DNA of 64,000 nt from Yersinia aleksiciae (GTDB lineage Bacteria; Pseudomonadota; Gammaproteobacteria; Enterobacterales; Enterobacteriaceae): the NCBI RefSeq assembly GCF_001047675.1, contig NZ_CP011975.1, positions 970,073-1,034,072 of the forward strand, written 5' to 3'. The position numbers and the translations under genes are program-made. Positions within the stretch are counted from its first letter, which is position 1. Every line of letters begins with the position of its first letter. Of the stretch, positions 20,159 to 29,597 are shown piece after piece. The notes under the pieces were generated by a model. That model saw only the letters and a program-made list of their open reading frames with translations, did no database searches and had not been told where the DNA came from.

Positions 20159-20517
20159 TCGATTCGTTTTATAGCTATCCAGCTAAAAGTGATGCTCCCT
20201 GCTCAGTCCTTGAAAACTTTTCCGTTCGGTTATCCTAACCAGCAATCCGTAGCGTTGTCCTACACCATCCCGGCGCTAATCCTGAGGTTATCCTAACCCA
20301 CCATCCATCCTGAACCGGCTCTCAATCTCCATCCTGGAGGTGTCCTCTGTTTCATCCTGAAACGTCCCTTCACTCGTCCTAAGCAGTCCCTGTGTTCTTC
20401 ATCCTGAAGTGGTAGCATCCGATACCATCCTTCTCCACCAGATCCTATCCGGCGAGTAGAAGGATCGCTTAAACGACAAAGGGTGACAAGGTACTGTAAG
20501 GAGATTGGTGCTGACAC
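20128..20517 (-). ncRNA. csrB: CsrB regulatory RNA (sequesters CsrA)
   Basis: On the minus strand this ~390-nt stretch contains about eighteen GGA motifs, many as AGGATG or CAGGA in hairpin loops (for example CTCCAGGATGGAG at about 20326-20338). That is the CsrA-binding pattern of CsrB. The 3' section GGAAAAGTTTTCAAGGA ... GAGCAGGGAGCA ... AACGAATCGAGGGG follows the E. coli csrB end closely as I remember it and closes with an intrinsic terminator. The location between yqcC and syd is the csrB locus of E. coli. The 5' end is placed from the promoter and could shift by a few bases. Reading frames here are spurious. Confidence 0.95.
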
Positions 20518-20522
20518 TTTTT

Positions 20523-20550
20523 CATATAAAAAAATGAATGTTTATAACAA
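20523..20550 (-). promoter_or_regulatory. Probable csrB promoter
   Basis: On the minus strand TTGTTA (20545-20550) and TATATG (20523-20528) are 16 bp apart, and GTGTCAG follows, resembling the 5' GAGTCAG of E. coli CsrB. Moderate support only. Confidence 0.5.
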
Positions 20551-20623
20551 AGTGATTTTATTGAAGATAAATCTGGCACAAGAATTTTACATATGAGCAA
20601 TAGAAGTGATGTCTCACAGGCCG

Positions 20624-20641
20624 TGTGCGAGATCTCTCACA
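20624..20641. promoter_or_regulatory. UvrY (SirA/GacA)-type binding site upstream of csrB
   Basis: TGTGCGAGATCTCTCACA is a near-perfect 18-bp palindrome matching the remembered UvrY consensus TGTAAGAGATCTCTTACA. It is centred about 115 bp upstream of the presumed csrB start, the usual upstream activator position, and links csrB to the BarA/UvrY two-component system. Confidence 0.75.
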
Positions 20642-20675
20642 CGCACCTGTATCTGAATACAGGATAACCACTTAT

Positions 20676-21227
20676 TTATTCAGGTAATACGGGACGTAGT
20701 GCATCTAGAAAATGTACGAGCGTCGAAGCCAGTAACGTACGTTTACCGCTGCCAAATTGCTCTAACACCACATTGCCGCTGACATTACACAGTGAAGCCA
20801 TAGTCATTTCTGACTCCGTGGTTGCCAAAAACAGCGTCGGAGAGAGTTTCAGCCTTTTTTGTGTGACCAAGTGACCGATCAGATTCTCTTGTAAGCGAAT
20901 AAAGTCATCTTCGCTCCATACTTGCAGCAAACTAAAACGGTGATCACCGAGATCAGCCATCATATCGCCAGCGTATTGGTAGGTATAAAATTCATGAATA
21001 TCAGGGTGAAGTTGAATCTCCAGTGCCCGCTCAACATTGCTCAAATTAGCATCTGCAACACAAGGTTGAGGTAACCAAATCACCTGATTATCCTGCGTTT
21101 CTACGATACAAGGCGAGGGTACGCCATAGAGTTCGTCACTGGCAGGATGATGCCCTGTTTGCTGCTGCCATAAATCGATATAGCGTTGAGTAAAACTGTT
21201 CAGTGCCGTTGAAACGTTCTGGTCCAT
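20676..21227 (-). CDS. syd: Syd protein (SecY-interacting)
   Basis: A 183-residue acidic cytoplasmic protein that binds SecY and is thought to monitor the translocon. It begins [20 protein letters not shown], with no membrane segment, and a conserved core near [20 protein letters not shown] (residues 68-87). Length is close to E. coli Syd (181). It sits between csrB and queF, divergent from queF, as in E. coli. Confidence 0.95.
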   Translation of the reverse strand: MDQNVSTALNSFTQRYIDLWQQQTGHHPASDELYGVPSPCIVETQDNQVIWLPQPCVADANLSNVERALEIQLHPDIHEFYTYQYAGDMMADLGDHRFSLLQVWSEDDFIRLQENLIGHLVTQKRLKLSPTLFLATTESEMTMASLCNVSGNVVLEQFGSGKRTLLASTLVHFLDALRPVLPE

Positions 21228-21358
21228 TCTTAATTCTCAGTATCGCGGCAGCTTGCACTGCAACATGATGGGCATCTCACCCGCTTAGAAATACGGTTAA
21301 ACGCGGCATAAATTGATAAACTCGGAGTATTGTACCGAACTCTCACCATGGAAACAGC

Positions 21359-22204
21359 ATGTCTTCATATCAAGACCACAAAGCGCTGGCGGAACTGACG
21401 CTGGGCAAACCAACCGCATATCGTGATCACTATGACGTGACCTTGCTACAAGCCGTACCACGCAGCATGAATCGCGAGCCTCTCGGCTTGTATCCAGATA
21501 GCTTGCCCTTTCATGGTGCTGATATCTGGACACTTTATGAGTTATCTTGGCTAAACAGCAACGGGCTACCGCAGGTCGCGGTGGGCGAAATAAGTCTGAA
21601 TGCGAATAGCGTCAATTTGATTGAATCAAAAAGCTTCAAACTTTATCTCAACAGTTTCAACCAAACCGTTTTTGCTGACTGGGAAAGTGTTCAAGCGACT
21701 TTGCAACGTGATTTGGCCGCCTGTGCTGTGGGTGATGTCAGTGTCACACTGTACCGGCTCGATGAAATAACGGATCAGCCGATTGCCAATTTTGTGGGAG
21801 AGTGCCTGGATCAGCAGGATATTCGCATTGATAGCTATGAATTTAGTGCCGATTATCTGCAAGGCGCAGCGGGGGCCAATCACGTAGAAGAGAGCCTCGT
21901 CAGCCACCTGCTCAAATCCAACTGCCTGATCACCCACCAACCTGATTGGGGCTCCGTGCAGATCAGCTACAGCGGCCCGCAAATTAACCGAGAAGCACTG
22001 CTGCGCTATCTGGTCTCTTTCCGCCATCACAACGAATTTCACGAACAGTGTGTAGAGCGCATCTTCAATGACATCATGCGTTTTTGTCAGCCAAAAACCT
22101 TGTCTGTCTATGCCCGCTATACTCGCCGTGGTGGGCTGGATATCAACCCTTGGCGCTCCAATACCGATTTTGTACCGTCAACAGGTCGTCTGGCCCGGCA
22201 ATAA
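21359..22204 (+). CDS. queF: NADPH-dependent 7-cyano-7-deazaguanine reductase
   Basis: Reduces preQ0 to preQ1 in queuosine synthesis for tRNA modification. The 281-residue two-domain (tandem T-fold) product has the catalytic Cys189 in [13 protein letters not shown], with Asp196 after it, and ends with the conserved segment [17 protein letters not shown]. The ATG at 21359 follows a GGAAACAGC stretch. It is divergent from syd. I saw no riboswitch-like structure in the 131-bp gap. Confidence 0.97.
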   Translation: MSSYQDHKALAELTLGKPTAYRDHYDVTLLQAVPRSMNREPLGLYPDSLPFHGADIWTLYELSWLNSNGLPQVAVGEISLNANSVNLIESKSFKLYLNSFNQTVFADWESVQATLQRDLAACAVGDVSVTLYRLDEITDQPIANFVGECLDQQDIRIDSYEFSADYLQGAAGANHVEESLVSHLLKSNCLITHQPDWGSVQISYSGPQINREALLRYLVSFRHHNEFHEQCVERIFNDIMRFCQPKTLSVYARYTRRGGLDINPWRSNTDFVPSTGRLARQ

Positions 22205-22418
22205 ATGCGTGCATGTGCGCAACATTTTAGCTCAGCGCACGTTAATGTTGGCAAAATTAAGGGGAGGACGTTAAGGTTAATTACAGTATCTTCAGGCTAT
22301 TTTCAGCAGAAAAACACAAACTGAATACTGAAAGATCTCTCTGATATTCCTAGGCAAAATAGAAAGTAGCATTCTGATACACGGGCACTACCACCCTAAA
22401 GGGTGTAAAGGAGCAACT

Positions 22419-23783
22419 TTGATTACACATGTCAGCCCACTCGGCTCAATGGATCTGTTATCACAGCTAGAAGTGGATATGCTCAAGCGTACAGCTAGCA
22501 GTGATCTGTACCGTTTATTCCGTAATTGCTCATTGGCCGTTCTCAACTCAGGTAGCCTGACTGACAACAGCAAAGAGCTTTTATCGCGCTATGAAACCTT
22601 TGATATCAACGTACTGCGCCGCGAGCGTGGTGTGAAGCTCGAATTGGTGAATCCGCCAGAACATGCCTTTGTGGATGGTAAAATTATCCGCTCTTTACAG
22701 GCAAACCTCTTTGCCGTGCTGCGCGACATCTTATTTGTGAATGGGCAAATTGTTAGCGCAGAACATTACCAGCATTTGAATATGGGAAGCTCCAGTCATT
22801 TGACCAACTTGGTCTTCTCCATTTTACGTAATGCCCGCGCCCTGCATATTGATGAAGAACCGAATATGGTTGTTTGTTGGGGCGGTCATTCAATCAATGA
22901 AAATGAGTATTTATACGCCCGTAAGGTCGGTAGCCAGCTCGGTTTACGTGAGTTGAACATCTGTACTGGCTGTGGGCCGGGTGCGATGGAAGCCCCGATG
23001 AAAGGTGCAGCTGTCGGTCATGCCCAACAGCGCTACAGAAATAGTCGTTTTATCGGCATGACCGAGCCTTCAATCATTGCAGCAGAACCGCCAAACCCGC
23101 TGGTCAATGAACTGGTTATCATGCCTGACATTGAAAAACGGCTAGAAGCCTTCGTCCGTATCGCGCACGGGATAATTATTTTCCCTGGCGGTGTGGGGAC
23201 AGCCGAAGAGCTACTCTATCTGTTAGGCATTCTGATGAATCCGGAAAACAGTGAGCAGGTATTACCACTGATTTTAACCGGGCCGAAAGAGAGTGCCGAT
23301 TACTTCCGCGTTGTGGATGAATTCATCATGAATACACTGGGTGATGAAGCGCGTAAGTATTACCAAATCATTATTGGTGATCCGGATGAAGTGGCTCGCC
23401 AGATGAAAAAAGCGATGCCATTAGTGAAAGAGAATCGCCGTAATACGGGTGATGCTTATAGCTTTAACTGGTCAATCCGCATCGAGTCTGATTTGCAGCA
23501 CCCATTTGAGCCAACCCATGAAAATATGGCGAACCTGAACTTGTCCCATAATCAGCCCCCTGAGAAACTGGCCGCAGCGTTACGACGTGCCTTCTCTGGA
23601 ATTGTGGCGGGTAATGTGAAAGAAGTAGGAATTCATGCGATTGAGGCTAACGGGCCATTCAAATTACACGGTGACCCGCAATTGATGAAGCAGATGGATA
23701 GCCTATTACAAGGCTTTATCGCTCAACAACGAATGAAATTACCGGGCAGTGATTATACTCCTTGCTATGAAATCTGTAGCTAA
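22419..23783 (+). CDS. ppnN: Pyrimidine/purine nucleotide 5'-monophosphate nucleosidase PpnN
   Basis: Hydrolyses nucleoside monophosphates to base and ribose 5-phosphate; E. coli PpnN (formerly YgdH) is a (p)ppGpp target. The 454-residue product has a central LOG-like domain with [26 protein letters not shown] near residue 188 and the [15 protein letters not shown] motif near residue 254. The start is TTG at 22419, supported by AAAGGAG 7 nt upstream and by exact agreement with the E. coli N-terminus MITHxSPLGSM. It lies between queF and xni. Confidence 0.97.
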   Translation: MITHVSPLGSMDLLSQLEVDMLKRTASSDLYRLFRNCSLAVLNSGSLTDNSKELLSRYETFDINVLRRERGVKLELVNPPEHAFVDGKIIRSLQANLFAVLRDILFVNGQIVSAEHYQHLNMGSSSHLTNLVFSILRNARALHIDEEPNMVVCWGGHSINENEYLYARKVGSQLGLRELNICTGCGPGAMEAPMKGAAVGHAQQRYRNSRFIGMTEPSIIAAEPPNPLVNELVIMPDIEKRLEAFVRIAHGIIIFPGGVGTAEELLYLLGILMNPENSEQVLPLILTGPKESADYFRVVDEFIMNTLGDEARKYYQIIIGDPDEVARQMKKAMPLVKENRRNTGDAYSFNWSIRIESDLQHPFEPTHENMANLNLSHNQPPEKLAAALRRAFSGIVAGNVKEVGIHAIEANGPFKLHGDPQLMKQMDSLLQGFIAQQRMKLPGSDYTPCYEICS

Positions 23784-23802
23784 AAGAGAAAGGCGCAATC
23801 AC

Positions 23803-23831
23803 TGGGCAGCGTTGAGTTTTAGCGCTGCCCA
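23803..23831 (+). terminator. Hairpin after ppnN
   Basis: TGGGCAGCG (23803-23811) pairs with CGCTGCCCA (23823-23831) 20 bp after the ppnN stop. No clear T-run follows, so it is either a weak terminator or an mRNA 3' stabiliser. Confidence 0.45.
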
Positions 23832-23867
23832 ATTCTACTCTGGCTAAACGCTCATATAAAACAGGCT

Positions 23868-24626
23868 ATGCAAATCCACCTCCTTATTGTTGATGCCCTT
23901 AATTTAATTCGCCGCATTCACGCAGTACAGGGCTCGCCTTGCATTAAGGCTTGCCAACATGCGTTGCAACAGTTGATTCAGCACAGCCAACCCACACATG
24001 CCGTGGCGGTTTTTGATGAAGATGACCGCTCAGACAGCTGGCGTCATCAGTGTCTGCCGGATTACAAAGCGGGCCGTTCGCCCATGCCCGATAATCTACA
24101 GCAGGAAATGCCCCTAATCCGCGAGGCATTCAATTCGCTAGGCATCGCTTGCTGGCATTCACCGGGCAATGAAGCTGATGACTTGGCCGCAACGCTGGCA
24201 ACTAAAATTGGCGGTGCAGGACATCAAGTGACGATTGTTTCGACCGACAAAGGTTACTGTCAGCTATTAGCACCGAATGTGCAGATTCGTGATTACTTTC
24301 AGAAGCGCTGGCTGGATATGCCGTTTGTGAAACAGGAGTTCGGCGTATTACCACACCAACTGCCTGACTACTGGGGTCTTGCCGGAATTAGCAGCAGTAA
24401 AATTCCCGGCGTCGCGGGTATTGGGGCAAAAACCGCCGCGTTATTGCTGCAACAAGTCAACACGCTAGAGGCACTCTATCAAGGACTGGAGTCAGTACCG
24501 GAGAAATGGCGTAAAAAGTTGCAACAACACCAAGAAATGGCGTTTATTTGCAAAAAAATCGCCACATTGAAAACTGATTTGCCATTGAGTGGCAACTTAC
24601 AACAGCTTCGTTTACAGAAAGATTGA
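23868..24626 (+). CDS. xni: Flap endonuclease Xni
   Basis: A 252-residue 5'-nuclease of the FEN family, also called Exo or YgdG. It matches E. coli Xni (251) from [20 protein letters not shown]. The metal-binding acidic clusters NEADDLAAT near residue 104 and STDKGYCQL near residue 126 are followed by the helix-hairpin-helix region [15 protein letters not shown] near residue 183. It is thought to process flaps during replication as a partial backup for DNA polymerase I. Its 3' end is convergent with rlmM across a repeat element. Confidence 0.95.
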   Translation: MQIHLLIVDALNLIRRIHAVQGSPCIKACQHALQQLIQHSQPTHAVAVFDEDDRSDSWRHQCLPDYKAGRSPMPDNLQQEMPLIREAFNSLGIACWHSPGNEADDLAATLATKIGGAGHQVTIVSTDKGYCQLLAPNVQIRDYFQKRWLDMPFVKQEFGVLPHQLPDYWGLAGISSSKIPGVAGIGAKTAALLLQQVNTLEALYQGLESVPEKWRKKLQQHQEMAFICKKIATLKTDLPLSGNLQQLRLQKD

Positions 24627-24651
24627 GGGGCCAAAAGGCTCCTCAGACTAC

Positions 24652-24799
24652 TGACAACCCCCGATGACTCGATCGGGAACGGTGAGGACAGGCGGAAGAG
24701 TAAAGCGTCCGCACCAGGACGGCGCGGCTCGAACCTCCAGGAAGGGATTTACGGCGTCTTTACTATCCGCCTGTTCTCTCCGCCGCTGGCACTTTGTCA
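24652..24799 (+). repeat. Interspersed palindromic element, copy A (YPAL-like)
   Basis: A ~148-bp element ending in TGACAA (24652) and TTGTCA (24794-24799). It shares the blocks GGTGAGGACAGGCGGAAGAG, TAAAGCGTCCGC, TACGGCGTCTTTAC and CACTTTGTCAA with copies B (near 35718) and C (near 50211). The halves are complementary (GACAGGCGGA against TCCGCCTGTTC), so the transcript folds into one long hairpin. It sits between the convergent xni and rlmM genes. Related GGGGCCAAAA-containing hairpins flank it on both sides (about 24626-24645 and 24806-24828). Confidence 0.8.
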
Positions 24800-24805
24800 A
24801 TAACC

Positions 24806-24826
24806 TCAGGGGCCAAAAAGCCCCTT
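24806..24826. terminator. Hairpin terminator candidate near the rlmM 3' end
   Basis: AGGGGC and GCCCCT arms around CAAAAA form a small stem. On the minus strand the loop itself is T-rich but no long T-run follows. A matching hairpin beside xni (about 24626-24645) would serve the plus strand. Confidence 0.4.
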
Positions 24827-24850
24827 AATCTAACGCGATATCACTGATTT

Positions 24851-25957
24851 TTATTCGCGCTCATCACGGCGACCCGGCGCCCCAGACCAAATCCGACGCA
24901 CATGCACCGTCACTTCCTCACGGTCATGGTAGAGCTGCTTGCACTGAATATGGGCATTGATCCCATTTTCTTTCAGTTGCTCATCCATCATTTCCAAGTT
25001 TTCCAAAACGATTTCAAACCGTTTTTTCATCGGTAATTTCAGGTTGAAAATCGCCTCACGGCACCAACCATTTACCAGCCATTTGATGATAAGTTCAGTT
25101 ACCTTGGCCGGTTTCTCTACCATATCGCACACTAACCAGTAGATATTGCTGCGCGTTGGCTCATATTTAAAACCATCAACACGGTGATGTGTCACCTGCC
25201 CAGTATCCATCAGGCTTTGTGCCATAGAACCGTTATCAACGGCCTGAATCATCATGCTGCGTTGTACCAACTGATAGGTCCAACCACCGGGGCATGCGCC
25301 TAAATCAACAGCATGCATACCACTGGCTAAGCGCTCTTCCCATTCATCCGCAGGGATAAACATATGGAAAGCTTCTTCCAGTTTTAAGGTTGAGCGGCTT
25401 GGGGCATCAGACGGGAATTTAAGACGTGGGATCCCCATATAGAATGGAGAGTTGTTATTGCTATATGAGTAGCCGACATAACAACAGCCTGACGCGATAA
25501 AGAACACATGCACCACTGGACGATGAGCATTTTCACGGGCGGACAGAATTTTCTGTGCGCGCATGGCGCTACGCAAAGGGACTGTCAGCTTGCGACAAAA
25601 CTTCAGTAACTCTTTGCTTTCATTAGTGTCAGGGACTTCAACCCGCAGCTCACCCGCTTTTTCGATAACACCGGTCAACATGCCCACAATCGGTGACACA
25701 CGATCTTCCGGTGGTAAGTCTTTCAACAACTCCCCCACCACCATCATTTGACGGGCAAAAATCAGCTCACGGAAGGGTACTTCACGGATCAAGCGATCAG
25801 CATCTTCCAACTGATAACACTCAAACAGCACATAGCCGCTGTTATCTTTGACTCGCGCAAAACCAAAAATTTCGAGCTCAGCCGCTTTCGCGGTAATTTC
25901 TGCCGCACACTCTTTCTCAAAGCCGGAGCGGCAATATAAAGCAATTTTATTATTCAT
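24851..25957 (-). CDS. rlmM: 23S rRNA 2'-O-ribose C2498 methyltransferase RlmM
   Basis: Methylates C2498 of 23S rRNA using SAM. The 368-residue product (E. coli 366) has an N-terminal THUMP-like region and a C-terminal Rossmann methyltransferase domain with SAM motif [15 protein letters not shown] near residue 218, DNG near residue 241 and [10 protein letters not shown] near residue 273. Its first codons overlap the end of ygdD by 8 bp, the arrangement known from E. coli. Formerly ygdE. Confidence 0.97.
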   Translation of the reverse strand: MNNKIALYCRSGFEKECAAEITAKAAELEIFGFARVKDNSGYVLFECYQLEDADRLIREVPFRELIFARQMMVVGELLKDLPPEDRVSPIVGMLTGVIEKAGELRVEVPDTNESKELLKFCRKLTVPLRSAMRAQKILSARENAHRPVVHVFFIASGCCYVGYSYSNNNSPFYMGIPRLKFPSDAPSRSTLKLEEAFHMFIPADEWEERLASGMHAVDLGACPGGWTYQLVQRSMMIQAVDNGSMAQSLMDTGQVTHHRVDGFKYEPTRSNIYWLVCDMVEKPAKVTELIIKWLVNGWCREAIFNLKLPMKKRFEIVLENLEMMDEQLKENGINAHIQCKQLYHDREEVTVHVRRIWSGAPGRRDERE

Positions 25958-26345
25958 GGCGTTCTGCCCTTTTTCTTAGACGCAGCGCGCCAATCAACAT
26001 CAAAATCCATCCCGCCAAGAAACATACTCCGCCAATTGGCGTGATATAGACCCACAGTTTCAGGTGCGATAGAGCCAGGCAGTATAAACTGCCGCTAAAG
26101 AGTAGCGTTCCGAGCGCTAACAAGGCTCCACTCCAGTAAAACCAAATACTTATCTGCCGCTGCATAGCAACAGCCAATGCCAGAATCGCCAACGTATGGA
26201 ACCCTTGGTACTCCAGCCCGGTACGGATCCAGGCCATCTCATTTGGCCCCAATGTGGCGCTCAATACATGGGCACCAAAAGCACCTAAAGCCACATAGAC
26301 AAAACCGCTCAGCGCGGCAAATATCAGCATTAAACGACTGTTCAT
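25950..26345 (-). CDS. ygdD: DUF423 inner-membrane protein YgdD
   Basis: A 131-residue membrane protein with four predicted hydrophobic helices and a positively charged C-terminus. It starts [20 protein letters not shown] and carries the family motif [10 protein letters not shown] plus [15 protein letters not shown]. Two in-frame ATGs (26351 and 26345) are close; AAGG lies 9 nt before the second, which also gives the E. coli length. The open frame extends to 26441 without support. Function unknown. It is coupled to rlmM by an 8-bp overlap. Confidence 0.9.
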   Translation of the reverse strand: MNSRLMLIFAALSGFVYVALGAFGAHVLSATLGPNEMAWIRTGLEYQGFHTLAILALAVAMQRQISIWFYWSGALLALGTLLFSGSLYCLALSHLKLWVYITPIGGVCFLAGWILMLIGALRLRKRAERHE

Positions 26346-26373
26346 CGCCATTAACCTTGAATTAGATAGAGTG

Positions 26374-26424
26374 ATACCCTTGGTACTCAACGCTGCAAGC
26401 TGCAACGCCCAAGACTTTAGGTAT
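26374..26424. repeat. Short repeat with ATACCCTTGGTACT core
   Basis: The core ACCCTTGGTACT (26376-26387) recurs exactly at 48001-48012. Here it is followed by CTGCAAGCTGCAA and, 30 bp on, GGTAT as a possible inverted partner. It is one of several small palindromic repeats in the window and sits just upstream of ygdD. Confidence 0.45.
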
Positions 26425-26526
26425 GTCGTTATATCAGGCAATAACCTATTTTATCGTAGCCAGCGACCATCGTGAATGGGTTGTCATTACTGCGCAGATA
26501 CTCTGTTCGCTAAACACCTTGATTGA

Positions 26527-27444
26527 TCATTTGTCATAGCGAAAACGCAACTTCTCCTGCTCACTGGCAGCTCTTGCCAGTATCCACTGACGAAAGGCGG
26601 CTATTTTACCCAGTTCTGCCTGACTGTCATGACAAACCAGATAAAAAGCATTTTTACTCACCAATACATCATTAAATGGGCACACCAATCGCCCAGCTTC
26701 AATCTCTGACTGCGCCATCACGTTATTCACCAGCGCAATACCTTGCCCATGAACGGCAGCCTGAACCACCATGGCGCTATGGCTGAATATTGGCCCTTGT
26801 TGCACATTAATCTGCGGTACACCCAGTTGACGGGTATACGCCATCCAGTCCCGGCGGGAAGTATCATGCAACAGCGTATGATAAGCCAGATCTGCCGGTA
26901 CTTTTAATCCATGCTCACCCATTAATAAGCTGGGAGCACAGACGGGGAGTAAAAATTCGGCATAAAGACGTTCAGTGCGCAAGCCAGTCCAATTACCCCG
27001 GCCATAAAATATCGCAACGTCGACATCATCAGCGAGTTTATCTTCTTCCCGATCCACCGCCTGGATCCTGACATCAATGCCAGGATAAGCGGCATTAAAT
27101 CCAGAAAGACGCGGGACCAACCATTGAATAGCAAAACTTGGGGGCAGACTTACCGTCAGTGCACCTTTCGCACTGCGGGCCTGTAATTTGCGAGTGGCTT
27201 CATTGATCGAGGTGAAAATCTCTTTGATGTCGAGGTAATAGCTCTGACCCTCTTCGGTCAGCAACAAAGAACGGTTACGACGACGGAACAGTTTTAGCCC
27301 GAGAAAATCCTCCAGGGACTTTATCTGGTGGCTAACTGCGGCTTGGGTGACAAATAACTCGTCAGCCGCTTTAGTAAAACTCAGGTGGCGTGCGGCCGCA
27401 TCGAAAACCCGCAAGGCGTTCAAGGGTGGTAATCGTTTTGACAT
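26527..27444 (-). CDS. gcvA: LysR-type regulator GcvA
   Basis: Controls the glycine-cleavage operon and activates the divergent gcvB RNA. The 305-residue product has a LysR helix-turn-helix in residues 5-65 (HLSFTKAADELFVTQAAVSH) and a periplasmic-binding-protein-like effector domain from about residue 92. It is divergent from gcvB with 127 bp between the coding start and the RNA start; GcvA sites should lie there. Length and sequence agree with E. coli GcvA (305). Confidence 0.97.
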   Translation of the reverse strand: MSKRLPPLNALRVFDAAARHLSFTKAADELFVTQAAVSHQIKSLEDFLGLKLFRRRNRSLLLTEEGQSYYLDIKEIFTSINEATRKLQARSAKGALTVSLPPSFAIQWLVPRLSGFNAAYPGIDVRIQAVDREEDKLADDVDVAIFYGRGNWTGLRTERLYAEFLLPVCAPSLLMGEHGLKVPADLAYHTLLHDTSRRDWMAYTRQLGVPQINVQQGPIFSHSAMVVQAAVHGQGIALVNNVMAQSEIEAGRLVCPFNDVLVSKNAFYLVCHDSQAELGKIAAFRQWILARAASEQEKLRFRYDK

Positions 27445-27536
27445 GAATTGGATACTTTTTTATAACGGCTCATCCTCAGATGAAACCCTTTGTTTACTTA
27501 TTAGTTTTTGTAATCCGAGGCATTATAAATTGTCCG

Positions 27537-27565
27537 TTGATGATGTGCCAGCAAATACCTATAGT
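27537..27565 (+). promoter_or_regulatory. gcvB promoter
   Basis: TTGATG (27537-27542) and TATAGT (27560-27565) are 17 bp apart, and the RNA start lies 7 bp further on at ACTTCC. A strong sigma-70 promoter in the position expected for GcvA control. Confidence 0.8.
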
Positions 27566-27571
27566 GGCGGC

Positions 27572-27776
27572 ACTTCCCAAGCCGGAACGAAAAGTAGGTT
27601 TAGTATCCAGGTACTGAAATGCTTTTGGCTTTGTGGTTGTGATGTTGTGTTTGCAAATGGTCTGGTGTCCCAGACATAGTAGCTAAGCTACTGTTTTTTT
27701 TTCACTTCCTGTACATTTACCCTGTCTGTCCATAGTGATTTTATGCAGCACCGCCATTTTCGCGGTGCTTTTTTTT
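27572..27776 (+). ncRNA. gcvB: GcvB small regulatory RNA
   Basis: An Hfq-dependent sRNA that represses many amino-acid and peptide transport mRNAs. It opens ACTTCC...AGCCGGAACG and contains the GU-rich seed region GGTTGTGATGTTGTG (27632-27646), the conserved block TCACTTCCTGTACATTTACC and CTGTCTGTCCATAGTGATT. It ends in the terminator CACCGCCATTTTCGCGGTGC plus T8. The ~205-nt length equals the E. coli RNA. An earlier hairpin GTAGCTAAGCTAC with T8 (27678-27698) is the internal terminator also known from GcvB. Confidence 0.97.
27753..27776 (+). terminator. gcvB terminator
   Basis: GCACCGC and GCGGTGC arms around CATTTTC are followed by eight Ts ending near 27776. Confidence 0.93.
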
Positions 27777-27809
27777 ATCCAATTTTTAGCGTTTGCTTAT
27801 TTCTTAGAG

Positions 27810-27862
27810 CTTAAATGTAAGCGCCACTTTGGCTTGCACATCAGTCAGAGCTTACATTTAAG
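27810..27862. repeat. 13-bp perfect inverted repeat between gcvB and ygdI
   Basis: CTTAAATGTAAGC (27810-27822) and its exact complement (27850-27862) flank a 27-nt loop. No T-run follows on either strand. It is ~60 bp past the ygdI stop, so it may be a 3' mRNA hairpin for ygdI or the remains of a small repeat. The rest of the gap holds nothing else I recognise. Confidence 0.6.
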
Positions 27863-27922
27863 TTGTTACCAAGGTTTTTTAAGCCGCGTCAGACATCATT
27901 ACAACGACGACTTAACCTAAAG

Positions 27923-28144
27923 CTAATTGCCCTCAACCATCTCTTTGACTTCTGAGCGATTAATTTGCAGCTCGGTGCCATTGGCATCGGTGTAACTTAT
28001 CATCCCTGTCTCATCATCTACTTTAGGTTTACCATCAGCAACGATAGTGCGACCATCATTAGTATGCATGACATAGTTGCTTGAACAGCCTGCTAAAGTA
28101 AAAGTGAGCATGAGTGCAGAAATTACGGCAGCTGTCTTTTTCAT
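27923..28144 (-). CDS. ygdI: Small DUF903 lipoprotein YgdI
   Basis: A 73-residue lipoprotein. MKKTAAVISALMLTFTLAGC is a lipoprotein signal with lipid-modified Cys20; Ser at +2 predicts outer-membrane sorting. The mature part is the DUF903 beta fold (NYVMHTNDGRTIVADGKPKV). I use the ATG at 28144 because the upstream extension to 28225 would destroy the signal peptide. The place between gcvA and csdA is that of ygdI in E. coli; the paralogue ygdR, expected after ygdQ, is absent. Function unknown. Confidence 0.9.
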   Translation of the reverse strand: MKKTAAVISALMLTFTLAGCSSNYVMHTNDGRTIVADGKPKVDDETGMISYTDANGTELQINRSEVKEMVEGN

Positions 28145-28336
28145 GGGTGACTCCTTGCAGATTAAAATGCTGAAAAACTCAGTTCCATTACCAGACAAAT
28201 GGTTGTGTCCGTTACTATTCAGCATAACCCGCTTATGACATATTTCCAGCCATCAGGGTTGTTAGTGGGTGATTTATGAACAAAACGCGTCAGAATGAGA
28301 CTGTTCCGAAGTGAACCAAAGGATGCAAAAAACGGT

Positions 28337-29542
28337 ATGAAGGCTTTTAATCCAACGGATTTTCGTCAGGAATTTCCGGCAATTAGCGATGAGATAATCT
28401 ATCTGGACAGCGCGGCAACTGCCCTAAAGCCCCGAGCCATGATTGAGGCAACACAGCTGTTCTATCAGCAGGATGCCGCGACAGTACATCGCAGCCAGCA
28501 TCAATCGGCATTATCATTGACGGTCCGTTTTGAAGAGACTCGCCAACAGGTGGCTGACTTTATTAATGCCCCCGCAGCAGAAAATATCGTTTGGACCCGT
28601 GGCACGACCGAAGCGATTAACCTCGTGGCGCAAAGTTACGCTCGCCCTCGCCTACAAGCTGGCGATGAAATTATTGTTAGCGAAGCAGAACATCATGCGA
28701 ACCTAATCCCCTGGCTTATGGTTGCTGAGCAGACAGGGGCTAGAATCATTAAGTTGCCTATCAGTCTTGACCACCTACCTGATTTATCACAACTGCCGCT
28801 ATTGCTGAATGATAAAACACGCGTCTTGGCACTGGGGCAGATGTCTAATGTCACCGGCGGCAGTCCAGAATTGGCGAGCGCAATAGCACTTGCACACCAA
28901 TATAATTGTGTTGTTATGGTGGATGGGGCGCAGGGTATTGTCCACAGCCCAGCAGACGTTCAAGCACTAGATATTGATTTTTATGCTTTTTCCGCCCATA
29001 AACTGTACGGCCCGACCGGTATTGGGGTGCTGTACGGTAAATCAGAATTACTGGATGAGATGCCCGCCTGGCAAGGTGGCGGGAAAATGCTTACTCATGC
29101 TTCATTCGGTGGTTTCACGCCTCATGAGGTGCCCTACCGCTTTGAGGCAGGTACGCCAAATATTGCTGGCGTGATTGGCTTATCGGCGGTGCTCAGTTGG
29201 CTCGAACATATTGATCTGGAAGAGGCCGAGGTATATAGCCAAAGTTTAGCGACGATGGCGGAAAATAAGCTGGCTGAATTGCCGGGCTTTCGCAGCTTCC
29301 GTTGCCAGCAATCGAGTTTGCTCGCCTTCACTTTTGACGGCATTCATCACAGCGATTTAGTGACATTGCTGGCGGAACAAGGTATTGCGCTACGCGCTGG
29401 GCAGCACTGTGCGCAACCACTCATGGCGGCGCTGGGGATCAATGGCAGCCTGCGAGCATCATTCGCGCCTTATAATACCGCTGACGATGCTGAAATGCTG
29501 TGCGCCGCGATCGCTAAGGCGTTGGAGCTCTTGCAAGATTAA
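28337..29542 (+). CDS. csdA: Cysteine desulfurase CsdA
   Basis: A PLP-dependent enzyme that takes sulfur from cysteine and passes it to CsdE. The 401-residue product has the same length as in E. coli. PLP attaches at Lys222 in FSAHKLYGPTG and the persulfide Cys358 lies in RAGQHCAQP (group II, SufS-like). I use the ATG at 28337 (MKAFNPTDFRQEFP), which aligns with E. coli; the frame is open to 28295 without family support. csdE follows 55 bp downstream, and tcdA, which receives help from this pair, is next and convergent. Confidence 0.96.
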   Translation: MKAFNPTDFRQEFPAISDEIIYLDSAATALKPRAMIEATQLFYQQDAATVHRSQHQSALSLTVRFEETRQQVADFINAPAAENIVWTRGTTEAINLVAQSYARPRLQAGDEIIVSEAEHHANLIPWLMVAEQTGARIIKLPISLDHLPDLSQLPLLLNDKTRVLALGQMSNVTGGSPELASAIALAHQYNCVVMVDGAQGIVHSPADVQALDIDFYAFSAHKLYGPTGIGVLYGKSELLDEMPAWQGGGKMLTHASFGGFTPHEVPYRFEAGTPNIAGVIGLSAVLSWLEHIDLEEAEVYSQSLATMAENKLAELPGFRSFRCQQSSLLAFTFDGIHHSDLVTLLAEQGIALRAGQHCAQPLMAALGINGSLRASFAPYNTADDAEMLCAAIAKALELLQD

Positions 29543-29597
29543 GTGTCACCGGATGATAATTCCGATAAATATCAACATGCAATAAAACGAGAAAACG

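Noticed and set aside
20293..20517. 74-residue frame on the minus strand
   Set aside because: It is inside csrB; the regular GGA pattern produces an accidental open frame.
24652..24799. ERIC element
   Set aside because: The core sequence I remember for ERIC (including GTAAGTGACTGGGGTGAGCG) is absent; the repeat has a different consensus and ends.
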